Shown here: piece by piece, positions 32,939 to 44,774 of the stretch
How positions within the stretch are numbered: position 1 is the first letter of the stretch
Layout of the letters: each line of letters opens with the position of its first letter
NCBI GenBank assembly: GCA_029204225.1
Contig: CM055096.1
Coordinates: 46,099,346 to 46,163,345 of the forward strand
Reading direction: 5' to 3'
Source: Diphasiastrum complanatum
Taxonomy: Eukaryota > Streptophyta > Lycopodiopsida > Lycopodiales > Lycopodiaceae
Length of the DNA: 64,000 bases
Made by a program: the position numbers and the translations under genes
Notes under the pieces: model-generated
Database searches by the model: none
Seen by the model: only the letters and a program-made list of their open reading frames with translations
What the model was told of the DNA's origin: nothing

Positions 32939-33619
32939 TGTTAAAAATTCACAATTCTAGCTTGACTAGTTTTGGTCATATGACTTGTAAATAGTTAGAT
33001 GGTCATGATGTGGCTTGTCACACGTGACAAATAGCATAGGATTCCATTCATAAGGATGTTCTCAAGTAGACCTAAGTGTTAGAACCTTTGGAATGAGTCC
33101 AGATTATGCTTAGATACAAGGGAGAAAAATAGGAGCTATTTTTGGTAATTTTTGCATTGTTGAGGGATCTCCAAGATTCCAACCCTAACTTGGTAGGGAT
33201 GAAAGATCCACAAAAATTAGCATTAGGGATAGGTTTAGGGCTACTCATACCTTCCCAAAACCGTGATGGATCATGTATATATAGGTGATGATATCTCACC
33301 AAAATCAATCAAGCAATTTCATGTTTTTTCTCTCATAATGGTGCAATTGCTCTCTATGTTCATAATTGTTTGAGTACTTGTGATTACTAATGATTATAGG
33401 ATTGAATGTAGGTCTGGTGTACAGTACTCAGACTGTGGGAGGCCGTACTTTCACACGTGTGAAGCCTTCTTCAAGGATTTGAGCCATTTAGTGAGGTTCA
33501 AGCATAGGTTTTTGATGGATTTTGATGGTTCAACTTGTGCTAATCTTATGAAATCATAATCTATTGTTTTCCTCATCATTTCAAGTGTTTTAGGATCCTT
33601 ATTTGCTGTAATTTTTACA
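32939..33619 (+). repeat. 5' LTR of copia C (681 bp)
   Basis: Starts TGTTAAAAATTC and ends AATTTTTACA. A TATATATA at 33276-33283 is a likely TATA box. A 78-codon minus-strand ORF inside recurs identically in the 3' LTR and is not a gene. Confidence 0.95.
33276..33283 (+). promoter_or_regulatory. TATA box in the C LTR
   Basis: TATATATA in the middle of the LTR, repeated at 38746-38753 in the 3' LTR. The position fits the U3 promoter driving element transcription; inferred from position only. Confidence 0.6.
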
Positions 33620-33632
33620 TGGTATCAGAGCC
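33620..33632 (+). promoter_or_regulatory. Primer binding site of copia C
   Basis: TGGTATCAGAGCC directly follows the LTR end and matches initiator tRNA-Met. Confidence 0.93.
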
Positions 33633-34430
33633 TAAAGGCTGAAATGAGCTAAATCCTTGGTTTTCATTCAATTTGATCACAATTTTTGATCTAAATCTTG
33701 TGTAGATTGGATCTTAGCATCTAGTATTGATTCTAGAACTCAAAGTGAGTCAAATACATTGGAGATTGGTGTTGTGTGACTTCATTTGCAGGTGTTTAGG
33801 TGTCTAAAATCAGAGGCAAAGTTGAATTCAATTCACATTACCAAGATAGCAAGTTTTGCTTGCTCCAAGCATTGATTTCTAAGCAAGTTTTGGAGGTGAT
33901 TTCATAGAGGAGGCTTTCTAGCATTCAAGGAGAGGGAAGATCAGAGTTTTGGGGACTCTTAAAGGCTGTTCTAAGGTGTAGTAGACACCTCCTAAAGTGA
34001 TTTAGGTTCAGTCCAACCATTGCTTGACTTATGCACCAAATTAGATCAATTTTTCATCAATTTTGATCATTTTTTGCTTGTGATTGGATAGTAGATTGTG
34101 TTGCATCCTCATTAAGTTCCATTTAGATCTTTTACAAGTGATTTTGGAAGTATATTAGGTTGCTGAAATTCACTCTTTATCAGATCATTTGGAAGCTTTA
34201 ATGTTCTTTATAGAAAGAGGAGCAATTCTACTAGTATTGTCTACTTCAATCAAGCAAGTGCATTGTTTCTAGTATTCTATGATTTGATTTTGTTAGAGAT
34301 CATTCTTAGATCTTTATAGGAAGTCTATTACTGATCTTTTCAGGTCCCTAAGAAGTGGGATAAGGTAGACCTTCAATCAAATCAATAGAAGTAACCTTCA
34401 TTTGTGTCAAGTCCTTGATTAGGAGACTAG
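33633..34430 (+). other. Leader of copia C
   Basis: About 800 bp without a long frame between primer site and the gag ATG at 34431; the usual untranslated and packaging leader. Confidence 0.7.
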
Positions 34431-37400
34431 ATGGCATCTATAAATGCATATCTTTTGGATACTAATGAAAGGCTCAACAAAACTAACTATTCCATATGGA
34501 AAGTTAGAATGGAATCTATCATGATCATGCAAGATCTGATGGAAATTGTAAATGGTAAGGAGGGTGAACCTATTCATCCTCAAGAAAAAGCCAAATACAT
34601 CAAGAGGTGCAATGTTGCACTACATTGCATAAAAATGAATGTTGCAAATGAACTCTTAAGAGAGGTAGGAGATTGCACTTCAGCTCAAGATGCTTGGGAG
34701 ACTTTGCAAAAGGTCTATGAGTCCAAGAACCAAACTAGAATGTTAGCTTTGAAGAATCAAATCTATAGAAGCTATCAAAAGAAAGGAGAGAGTGCACATA
34801 CTTTTGTCCTAAGAGTAAAGGAATTGAACAAAGAGCTAGCCTTTATAGGTGACCCTATCAAGGATGAAGAGCTTGTTCAACTCATATTGAATGGACTAAG
34901 CTTTGAATTTGACAATTTGGTTCAGGGATATGCAATTATGGGTAAGCTACCCATACTTGAAGAACTCCAAGGCACGCTCATGGCCGAGGAATCAAGAAGG
35001 AGCCAAATGCAAGAGAGGATGGATAGGCTTTCCATCCAAGGTGGAGATGACCAAGCTCTCTTCACCAAAGGCAAAGGCAAGTCCAAAGGCAAAGGATCAA
35101 CATTCAAGAAGTCTACAAAGCTTGAGGATCAAGAAGGACCCCCAAAGGCATCTCCATCAACCACCAAAGTCAAGAAGGACAAATCAAAGGTGAAGTGCTA
35201 CTATTGTAGCAAGATGGGGCATTATGCCTCGGAATGCTTCAAGAGGAAGCAAGATCAAAGCCAAGCCAACATGAGCAAAGAGGAGGAGGAGGAGAGTTCA
35301 CATGAGGACTCTCTCATGATGTCCATATTTTCTTCAACAAGCTTCAAAGGAGAAGATCCTTGGTGGATTGACTCGGGTGCTAGTTCACACATGACTAGTA
35401 AAAGGGAGTTTTTCTCTTCTCTCTTATCTTATGATGGACCTATAAAGTCTATCTATACAGCAAATGATGAAGCTTGTAAGATTGAAGGAGTTGGTAGCAT
35501 TCCCCTTTGCTTAGGATCTTCCAAAAAGATCAACATAGAAGGTGTTTTGTACATTCCTACAATAACAAAGAATCTACTAAGTGTTGGCCAAATGGTAGAC
35601 AATGGTTTCAATGTTGATTTTGTTTCAAATGAATGTTTCATCAAGAAGAAGGGTAAGATAGTGGCTAAGGGCACTAGACTTGGCAAACTTTATAAGCTGG
35701 ATGCATTTGTGGATACTAATGTTGTCATGTTGGCCAAGAAGAGCAAGATATCTACCTTTACTTTATGGCACAAAAGACTTGGACATGTCAACTCGGGTTC
35801 CATGGAGGCTATGATCAAGGAGGAGTATGCTTTAGGCCTACCAAGGTCTATTGGGAAGGAAGACAAGGTTTGTGAAGCTTGTGCCTTATCCAAGGCACAT
35901 AAGAAGGTGTTTCCTAACTCCATCACAAAGTCATCTCATCCTCTTGAACTCATACACTCGGATGTGCACATTGCTAGCACCAAATCTAATGGAGTTTCAT
36001 CCATGTTTTTAACCTTCATTGATGACTACTCAAGATATTGTTGGGTGTTCTTACTTTCCTTCAAGTCTCAAGTATTTGATACTTTTGTAAAGTTCAAGTT
36101 GTTTGTGGAAAAGCATCATAATCATAGCATCAAGATTCTTAGAAGTGACAATGGTGGAGAATTCATCTCCAATGAGTTCAAGGCCTTTTGTGAGGAGGAA
36201 GGGATCAAGAAAGAGACTTCTTGTCCTTACACTCCTCAACAAAATGGAGTTGCTGAAAGAAGGAATAGAACATTATGTGAATGTTCTAAGGCTTTAAGAT
36301 TAGATGCTTGTTTGCCCAAATCCTTTTGGGGTGAGTCTCTTGTATGTGCAAACTACTTGATGAATAGGGTGTCTTGCAAAGCAATTGAAGGCAAAACTCC
36401 TTATGAGATGTTGTATGGAAAGAAACCCAATCTTAATCACTTGAAAGTTTTTGGGTGTATATGTTATGTGCATGTGCCATTGGAAACAAGAACCAAGGAG
36501 GATCCATCTTCCACAAGAGGGATCATGCTTGGATATGCAAGCTCAAGCAAGGGCTACAAAGTCTATCTCCCATCCTTGAACAAATTTGTTGTTTCAAGGG
36601 ATGTCATCTTTGATGAACATCATATGCATATGCTTGAAGAAGGCTCAAGTGCTCCAACAATCAAGAAGAAGATGGCCGAGGAGCAAGATCTTGGTTTTGA
36701 GGAGGAGCTCATGGAGGAGCAAGCACCAAACCCACCTATCACACCAAGGAGATCTTCAAGGGAAAAAGTGGAGCCATCAAGGCTCACATATCAAGGCAAA
36801 GGACAGCAAGTTGAGGGTATCTCATCCACTTCTTATGCTTTATCTAGTTTTGAAGAACCGTCTAATGTTGAAGATGCATTGAACTCCAAAGAATGGTATA
36901 AAGCTATGTTGGATGAGTATGATGCCTTGATTGAGAATGAAACTTGGTTGCTTGTTGAGAGACCTCAAAGGAATGTAATAGGATGCAAGTGGGTCTTCAA
37001 GCTTAAGTTGAATGCAAATGGGAGTGTTAACAAACATAAAGCAAGATTAGTTGCAAAAGGTTATGCTCAAGAGAGAGGGATAGACTATGAGGAAACTTTT
37101 GCACCCGTGGCCAAGATGGTCACAATAAGACTAATCATTGCACTTGCATCACATTTTGGATGGATTCTATGTCAAATGGATGTCTCTAATGCTTTCTTGA
37201 ATGGTTTTTTGGAATAGGATATCTATATGGAGCAGCCACAAGGGTTCATCAAGCATGGAATGGAGAACAAAGTATGCCATCTCCAAAGAAGCATCTATGG
37301 CTTGAAGCAAGCCTCGAGATCTTGGAATTCAAGACTACATTGCTATCTTATTTCACTTTCTTTTGTTCAAAGTGAATATGATCCTACTCTTTACATTAAG

Positions 37401-38394
37401 TTTGATGATGTTGGTATTGTACTTTTACTCATTTATGTAGATGACATCATCATTAGTGGAAATAGTGTTGATGGTATTGAAAAAATCAAGATAGATCTAT
37501 CCTTAGAGTTCAAGATGGTAGATCTAGGGTGTCTTCACTTCATCTTAGGCATAGAAGTACTTAGAGGGTCTGATTTTATCTTTATAAGTCAAGTAAACTA
37601 TGCTCAAAGTCTTTTGAAGAAGTTTAAGATGGAAGTATGCAAAAGTGTTGACACACCAATGGAGCAAGATGTAAAAGTGCCAAATGAAGATGATGAAAGA
37701 TCCTTCATGGACATCACTTTGTTTAGGCAACTTATAGGTTCCTTAATGTGGATCAACTAGACCAGATCTTAGCTTTACTGTATGTAGGTTGAGCCAATCC
37801 ATGCAAAAGCCATTGAATATCCATTGGAAAAAGGCTAAGAGGATTCTAAGATACATCTCGGGTACATTGGATTTTGGGATTCTATATAGAGGAGATGTGA
37901 TTAACCTTCATGCATTTAGTGATTCAGATTTTGCAGGGGACAAGAGGGATAGGAAATCAACAAGTGCCTATTCAACTTTCATAGGAGAAGGTGTGGTTTC
38001 ATGGCTTTCAAAAAAGCAAAAAACTATATCTCTATCTTCAACCGAGGCCGAGTACAAAGCTTTGACAACCACTACAAAGGAGGTACTTTGGATCAAGAGA
38101 TTATTGGTGGAACTAAAGACCATGGATTCAGAGGAGGCACCAATCATCTACAATGACAATATATCAGCCCAACACCTTGCATCTAACCCAATCTTCCATG
38201 CAAGATCTAAGCACATTGAGATATGCCATCACTTTGTGAGAGAAATGGTGCAAGCCAAGGAGATTGCTTTGGAGCATGTTCCAAGCAATGAATGTGTAGC
38301 TGATCTAATTACTAAACCACTTCAAAAGACACCTTTTATGAAGTTCAGATCATCACTTGGAGTGATTAGTAAAGCAATGATTGAACCAAGCTAG
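34431..38394 (+). pseudogene. Copia C gag-pol, two lesions from intact
   Basis: One frame of 928 codons from ATG 34431 to a TAG at 37215-37217, then the same frame to TAG 37758-37760, then a shifted frame to 38394. Order: gag with NYSIWKVRMESIM; zinc knuckle C256-C259-H264-C269; protease WWIDSGASSHM (Asp314); GAG-pre-integrase LWHKRLGHVN (about 445); integrase D511, D573, E609 (35 residues between the last two); RT with QMDVSNAFLNG and YVDD at 37434-37445; RNase H with DSDFAGDKRD, STEAEYKAL and VADLITKPL. One stop and one frameshift (near TRPDL, about 37755) are the only major lesions seen. The length fits a normal copia polyprotein of about 1,300 residues. Confidence 0.95.
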
Positions 38395-38408
38395 ATAGTG
38401 AGGAGGAG

Positions 38409-39089
38409 TGTTAAAAATTCACAATTCTAGCTTGACTAGTTTTGGTCATATGACTTGTAAATAGTTAGATGGTCATGATGTGGCTTGTCACACGTGCCAA
38501 ATAGCATAGGATTCCATTCATAAGGATGTTCTCCAGTAGACCTAAGTGTTAGAACCTTTGGAATGAGTCCAGATTATGCTTAGATACAAGGGAGAAAAAT
38601 AGGAGCTATTTTTGGTAATTTTTGCATTGTTGAGGGATCTCCAAGATTCCAACCCTAACTTGGTAGGGATGAAAGATCCACAAAAATTAGCATTAGGGAT
38701 AGGTTTAGGGCTACTCATACCTTCCCAAAACCGTGATGGATCATGTATATATAGGTGATGATATCTCACCAAAATCAATCAAGCAATTTCATGTTTTTTC
38801 TCTCATAATGGTGCAATTGCTCTCTATGTTCATAATTGTTTGAGTACTTGTGATTACTAATGATTATAGGATTGAATGTAGGCCTGGTGTACAGTACTCA
38901 GACTGTGGGAGGCCGTACTTTCACACGTGTGAAGTCTTCTTCAAGGATTTGGGCCATTTAGTGAGGTTCAAACATAGGTTTTTGATGGATTTTGATGGTT
39001 CAACTTGTGCTAATCTTATGAAATCATAATCTATTGTTTTCCTCATCATTTCAAGTGTTTTAGGATCCTTATTTGCTGTAATTTTTACA
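38409..39089 (+). repeat. 3' LTR of copia C (681 bp)
   Basis: Same length as the 5' LTR, with differences I found at six places (for example CACGTGCC versus CACGTGAC). It ends AATTTTTACA, and GATTC of element D follows. Confidence 0.95.
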
Positions 39090-40420
39090 GATTCTCCTCA
39101 AAAATCTTTCAGAAGAGATGCCTACATTCTAATTGCTTTTTCACATTCAAATGGAGTTCTATTTTTTCTTTCAGCAACCCCATTTTATTGCCGGAATAAT
39201 CACACATAAACTCTCTCCTCAACAATAATGATATTTTTTGTTAGCTTGGGTACATAAAGAATATCATTGAGACACATAGTTTTTGTTGATGCTACACTCA
39301 ATGAAACACATCTTATTCCTTCAATCCTACACTCAATATCATTTGTTGTATAGATTGACCTCTTAGTACCCTCGTAAGGCATGAGAGTAGTGAAGGAATT
39401 TTTAGAGCTTGACATATGGGAACTAGCCCCACTATCTATCCACCACAATTCCTCACTCTTGAAGGAAGAAGTGGAAAAACTTGACATCATCAAGGAATCA
39501 TCCCTACCACTCTCATTACTCTTACTTTCTTTCTCATTAGTAAGGTTAGCTTGATTGAATAGGTTCTTTTTCTTGACGCAATTTGAGGCATAATGGCCTT
39601 TCTTGCCACAAAAGAAGCACTTGATCTTCTTCTTCTTCCCAGTAGATGTTGTAGCTTGAGAGGAATGGTCCTTATCTCCATCTTTGGCTTTGCCTTTGTC
39701 CTTCTTAAAATATTGGTATTGTTTTTGTCCTTTTCTCCTCCCCTTTGGCTTGTCCTTGTTGAATAGTGCTTTGTTCTCCCTACCATCCTTCAATGAAAAT
39801 CTGTTGATTCTCAATAGCTTGTTCTCTTGCCTACACTCTTCAAGAATAAGGACTCATTGAAGTGCCTCCAAGCCTGGAAGCTCCTCCTTGATTGTATAGG
39901 ATTGGACAATATTGTCAAATTCATCTTTCAATCCATTAAGGATTATTTGCACTCTGACTTTGATTTAGATGGTCTCCTGTGCAAGCAAGCTCTCTATGAA
40001 GATCTTTCCCTTTCATGAAAAAATTTGAAGCACTCTCATTACTCTTTTGATAGCTTTGAAAATTTTGATTTCTAAGAGTGAGCAATCTAGATGTATTCTT
40101 GGCCTCATAGATGGCTTTGAGGGTGTCCCAACCCTCTTTGGCTGAATAATGTCCCTCAACACTTCATTGGATACATTCATCTTGATCTAGTGTAGGACCA
40201 TTCTTGTCCTTTTCTTGTACCTTTGGACTTCTTGAGGCACTTGTGGCTCCTCCTCAAGTCCAAGTACAATATCCATCACATCTTGGAGGATCAAAATTGA
40301 CTCCATCCTCACATTCCAAATAGAATAATTGGAGATGTTTAATCTCTCACCTTGCTCCAAGAGAAAGGATCCCATGGAAGCCATAAAAATTTGACTTATA
40401 ATAGATCCAAAAACAAGCAA
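39090..40420 (-). pseudogene. Copia D: gag, protease and part of integrase
   Basis: Gag starts at the ATG of MASMGSFLLEQGERLNIS (about 40383, minus), with NYSIWNVRMESILI. After decay the nucleocapsid resumes with a Lys-rich stretch, the knuckle CFFCGKKGHYASNC and protease WWIDSGASSHM (about 39400-39440). After ILYVPKLTKNI at about 39220 the text jumps straight to the integrase end (NGVAERKNRT, KDF) next to element C. GAG-pre-integrase and most of the integrase core are therefore deleted. Closest in wording to gag of element C, so D and C are related families. Confidence 0.88.
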
Positions 40421-41139
40421 AAGTGTTGCTTCTCTAAGAATCTAATAATGGTGCCCAAACAAATCCAATTTGAGATCTTGCAACCTCTATGTGAGATCTA
40501 TCTCACAAGCAATGTCAATCTTCTTGAATCTAGATCTTACTTCTCTCCAAAAGTGAAGTACACCATGATTTTGAGCCAACTCTCTCCATGAGCTCCAAGA
40601 TACTTGACAAGCACTCAAAGACACCTCAAAAAACTCAAATACACTTGATTTGCATGAATATATGTGGCTATGGGATCAAAATCAAACCTAGATCTTCCCT
40701 AGACAAGATTGGCAAGCAAAATCATGAGTTTTTTAATTTATTGAACAAGCTAGATATAAGCCTACCTTGGTGTGTCCAACCAGATGTGGTGCCATACCCA
40801 CCTCACTTTGAATGTAAATAACTTCCTCAAGACAAATCCATTTGAGTTGAAATTGATTGCAACACAAACTAGACTTCACTAGTTTTCAATAGGCTATCAT
40901 GCACTAGATTTGGATCTACTTTGGAGAAATACCAACCATTCAAAGTTGGGTGATATCACACGTGTCTGAGTAGTAAAGTCCATATAGTACCAATCATGGA
41001 TAATCCAATTTGTTTTTGACCCACCCTTCTTGATCCAAAAATAACTTTGATAGCTATCGAGATCTAACTAAACCCTCACAATCAAGTTTCAAGCCAAAAT
41101 CCTCATCAAACTTGATGCATGCAATCATTCCTTAGGCTA
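40421..41139 (-). other. Leader of copia D
   Basis: About 720 bp between gag and the primer site on the minus strand, without a credible gene. Two 77-79-codon plus-strand frames here (40352-40821) overlap the leader and have no domain. Confidence 0.6.
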
Positions 41140-41151
41140 GCTCTGATACCA
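41140..41151 (-). promoter_or_regulatory. Primer binding site of copia D
   Basis: Minus strand TGGTATCAGAGC. It defines the end of D's 5' LTR at 41152. Confidence 0.88.
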
Positions 41152-41235
41152 TGTGTAATTTTCACATGTGTGAAGACTTCACAAACAATGTGCCATTAAT
41201 TTTCTAAGGTGTGTGTGATTGCACATAGATCTACC
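41152..41235 (-). repeat. 5' LTR remnant of copia D
   Basis: The LTR lies to the right of the primer site and ends (minus strand) GTGAAAATTACACA. Only about 84 bp seem to remain before different sequence begins at about 41236. Confidence 0.5.
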
Positions 41236-41854
41236 TGTTGGGATTCGATGCTCAGCCTCAAATCCATTTAATAATGAGCATCCTGAAGATCTGTCGAAGT
41301 TTGATTTCATCGATTTCGAAGTCATCGACTTTTACTTCTAATGTATATAGATATGTTCAAAATTTGACTTGCTCGACATCGAAGTACTCAACTTACTCGA
41401 CATCAACATCTCAACACTAACTCCATTAGCCGACTTTGTCGACTTAACCGACTTTTTCATCAAACAAATTCATCATCAACCGACTTGGTTGACTTTTTTC
41501 CATCAGGGAAAATCGATCCAAATCAACTGTCAGAAGTCTTTATGGCATTTCACCTACTATTGTACATACAATTAATGTTATAAGGTGGTTGTAATAAATA
41601 GCAGATAGCATTTAATGCTAAATAGGTATTCTAGCATGAAGATATTTTAGCAAGTAGATATTTGTATTATAGAATCAACTGAGAACACTCTCAGAAGTCA
41701 AGTTGATTACAACTTAGTCTACACACAAGTTTTTCTGTAGCCAGTGTTATCACGCTCAACAATCAAGCTGAAGTTATCACTTCAAGAAATTGTAATCATT
41801 GTTGACATTGTTTATGGTGGTTCTGTTTTATACAGAATCCGCTTCTCAACAACA
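41236..41854 (+). repeat. LTR-like block, possibly solo
   Basis: It starts TGTTGGGATTCG and ends TTCTCAACAACA, about 619 bp with TG...CA ends. The first 280 bp are dense in TCGAC/CGACTT motifs. No 5-bp target duplication is seen (CTACC versus TTAGC). ATGACTACAAATATG at 41906 opens a short gag-like stretch (NRFSHRLYFWSI), so it may be a 5' LTR with its element lost. Confidence 0.35.
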
Positions 41855-43170
41855 TTAGCGCTACTTCTTTCCTTCATTGTGTTAGCGCTTCTTCATTGTT
41901 CAACATGACTACAAATATGTTTGGCAATAGGTTCAGTCACAGACTTTATTTTTGGAGTATAATGGTGTTGTACCCGCCTGTCAGAGGCACAATGACAACT
42001 TGATTCAGATTCTTATTTGACAATGGTAGCTCATCTTGGACAGTGATCTATCAGGACTCAATTTCCTACTTCTACAATTCTGTTTCAGTTCTTGCTTTAT
42101 CATTACAGATTGTAGATTATTATTATTCTAATCTACAGAAACATTAGGGAACTAAGCTAAAATTACTCCTACTGGAATCACAGAATCAACATAACATCCT
42201 CTAAACTAAAATCATAGAATTTATAAAGTGCTTCCTACAACTATCACTCAACAGTTGTAAGGAAAACTCCTCAGGGAGCCACAAACCGGGAGACATCAAA
42301 ACTCAGTGGAATGGTGGATCAATCTCCAAGTCCTACACATCTACCTGATGCTAACACAAATGGAAATCCTACAAAGTGCTTCTTACAACGATCACTCAAT
42401 AGTTGTAAGAAGAACTCCTCAGGGAGCCGATAACTAGGAAGCATCTGAATTGAATGGAATGATGGATCAGCCTCCAAGCTCTGCACATCTACCTGATGCT
42501 AATCCCAAACCAATCCTTAAGAGAGAAATAGACAACAAAAAACATATTCATACATCAGTACCCAAACTATATGCATGAAGATGGAGCATGGAAATAAATG
42601 CAAGTAGTAGAATCTTCAATTAACAAAGCAACAACATTTCAATACAGACTACATGCTATGAAACTCGTGGTGGAGGCCTCTATTTGTATCCACGAGCTGT
42701 AGGACCCAATTGTATCATAATTTGGAGTCCAGCTCTTGCAACAGAGTGAATCCCAATCTATAAGGACTTGAGTTCCACCTCTTACTAGATAATAGGAGGC
42801 CTCTTAATTAAAAAGATAACTCAAGTTGAGAGAGTCTAAATTACTAGCTCCCACATGGCTTTCCATCTTTCGTGAATTACCATGGCTCTCACAGAATATT
42901 CATTTAGCCTAGCACTAATAATTCTCGTGCTCTCAGACTCGGCTCTCAACTTCATGTCTGCTGGAAACCCTTTTTGGCTGATGAGACACTACATCGATAC
43001 CTCAAGGGCATGGCATCAGCTAACATATATTAATCAGAGTGCAATTTTTGTCTCACTATTGTATTGTTTATTTTTGCGCTTATCTAAATCATGCATCTTG
43101 AATATTTCTGTTGCTAACTAACTCGCTTCCGATCTTAAACCATCCTCGCTCAAGCTTTTGTTATTGGACA
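41855..43170. other. No gene seen; 148-bp tandem duplication inside
   Basis: AAAGTGCTTCCTACAAC at 42225 and AAAGTGCTTCTTACAAC at 42373 start two diverged copies running to about 42505. They share CTCCTCAGGGAGCC and CATCTACCTGATGCTAA. The rest, including a 79-codon frame at 42882-43121, is unassigned and may be LTR or leader of element F. Confidence 0.5.
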
Positions 43171-43248
43171 TCACAATTTGATATCAGAGTTTTGTTTCTA
43201 TCAGTTCTCTACTAATCCGATATCAGCTCATACTCTCAATTTTGTTCA

Positions 43249-43260
43249 TGGTATCAGAGC
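43249..43260 (+). promoter_or_regulatory. Primer-site match upstream of F gag
   Basis: TGGTATCAGAGC. Two weaker matches (TGATATCAGAG near 43181, TGGTATCAAAGC near 43292) lie close by, so which is the true site is unclear. Confidence 0.5.
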
Positions 43261-43431
43261 TCATTCTTGATAACTTTTAGATTTCTGACATGGTATCAAA
43301 GCAGGAAGTTGGGTAATCTACATTTTTCCTGCAGATTATCAATTTTGTTTTTATCAAGACATCGTTCTAGCAAGCGCGCAACCAACAGTATTTCAATTTC
43401 GTTGTTTACCAACGATCTTGCTCAAAACAGA

Positions 43432-43543
43432 ATGGATCCGTCTTCTAATTCATCTCTGATTGACAAACTCAATGGAGAGAACTACCATCTCTGGAAATTC
43501 AAGATGAAGGTCATGCTACTAGCCAAAGCACTGTGGGACATCA
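43432..43543 (+). pseudogene. Copia F gag, N-terminal part, split by E
   Basis: From the ATG: DPSSNSSLIDKLNGENYHLW, then KFKMKVMLLAKALWDI. This is a typical copia gag start. It is cut at the catalytic-free boundary WDI by the LTR of element E. The sentence resumes at 46748 with VDAIELKLEGDIAI. Confidence 0.88.
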
Positions 43544-44387
43544 TGTGAAAATGTCAAAATCATGCTTGATCTAGGCCAAAATCATGTACATATTATGTTT
43601 ACACATGTGTGAAGCATGTTCCCACGTGTAAATTAAATGCATTTATCATTTAGATTAGTGATCTTGTATGTACATATCATTTGATTAGAATTATATTGGC
43701 TAGAAAGGCTAAAATCTAGTTTTTGAGCTATATGCCACTTGGCACCTTTCTATTGGTAGAATGTGCAAGATATTTAGATTAGGATTGATCTCCCACTTGT
43801 AGAGGTCTGCTCACACGTGTGGAAAGATCAGTAGAGGTCGAGTTTGGATCGATAGAAGATTTTTTATCTAGGTTCCTATGATGTAGGAAATCACCCAAAA
43901 TCAAGGAGGTGCCTTAAATCATGGAAGTCATGGACGATGTGCCAAGTTTGATTTTATTGATGGATCCTTAGGTGACTAGGCACTCTCACACGTGCCAGAT
44001 CAGTGACTCAGTAGCAGCTTGAGCTCTGCTTCATGTATACATAGTGCCTCATTTGACCATAATGAACATGGAAGCTAAATCTTGGTTTTGGTGCATTATT
44101 GAGTAATCTCTCCATTTGTCTTGCTATTTTATGCATTGATTGGATTCTTAGCTTCATATACTTCATACTCATTCTATTGTCCGTACTCTGACAGGTTTTC
44201 ACACGTGTGAAACCATCAAGCTCAAGTGTTGGTCATAAATGATTGTTCTTGTTAGATTTCTTCATCTATATTTAATCTAAATGCTATCTAATCTTGTGTA
44301 GATTGATAGGTTGATCTAATCTAACATCCATCACACTTGTGGATCTGATTCAGATCTATTCTTGGTCCATTTTGCTGTAAATTGACA
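43544..44387 (+). repeat. 5' LTR of copia E (844 bp)
   Basis: It ends GCTGTAAATTGACA. The 3' LTR is longer, mainly through about 60 extra bases near 46610-46690. Confidence 0.92.
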
Positions 44388-44399
44388 TAGTATCAGAGC
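44388..44399 (+). promoter_or_regulatory. Primer binding site of copia E, one base changed
   Basis: TAGTATCAGAGC, against the canonical TGGTATCAGAGC, immediately after the LTR. Confidence 0.85.
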
Positions 44400-44774
44400 C
44401 AAGTACAAGTGCATTTAAGACATTGATCTAAAACTATTCCCAAATTGGCAGTTTTTTGAAAACAAGCTAATATTGAGGTAGCGAGTTGGAATGGATAGCT
44501 AGAACCAAAATATTTGTACCAAATCTTGCTGTGGGCTGCAGGTGTACCTTCCACACATGTGGGTCCATACAAAATCTGTTTTGAACAATATTTTTTATTT
44601 TGGTGCAATTTGAGCTTGATACACCCAATTTGAGTCACTTTAGTGTATTTTTCAAGCTTTCAACTTGCATTGTTTCTATTCCATTGATTTGTTCTTGGTT
44701 TAGATCAATCATATAGGTGGATTAATGCTTGTTTACAGTACATTGAATTTGATTCTCTATTTTTTTAGTGTACC

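Larger units (their letters stand above)
32939..39089 (+). mobile_element. Ty1/copia element C, nearly intact, nested in D
   Basis: Two 681-bp LTRs (32939-33619, 38409-39089) with TGTTAAAAATT...AATTTTTACA ends, a primer site at 33620, gag-pol from 34431 and a polypurine GAGGAGGAG before the 3' LTR. I count six differences between the LTRs, about 99% identity, so it is the youngest insertion here. Flanking 5-mers are GCTTC (32934-32938) and GATTC (39090-39094), a target duplication with one change. It split D's integrase. Confidence 0.96.

Noticed and set aside
33072-33308. A 78-codon minus-strand ORF, identical at 38542-38778
   Set aside because: Both copies lie at the same place in the two LTRs of element C. 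They are duplicated by retrotransposition, not evidence of a gene.
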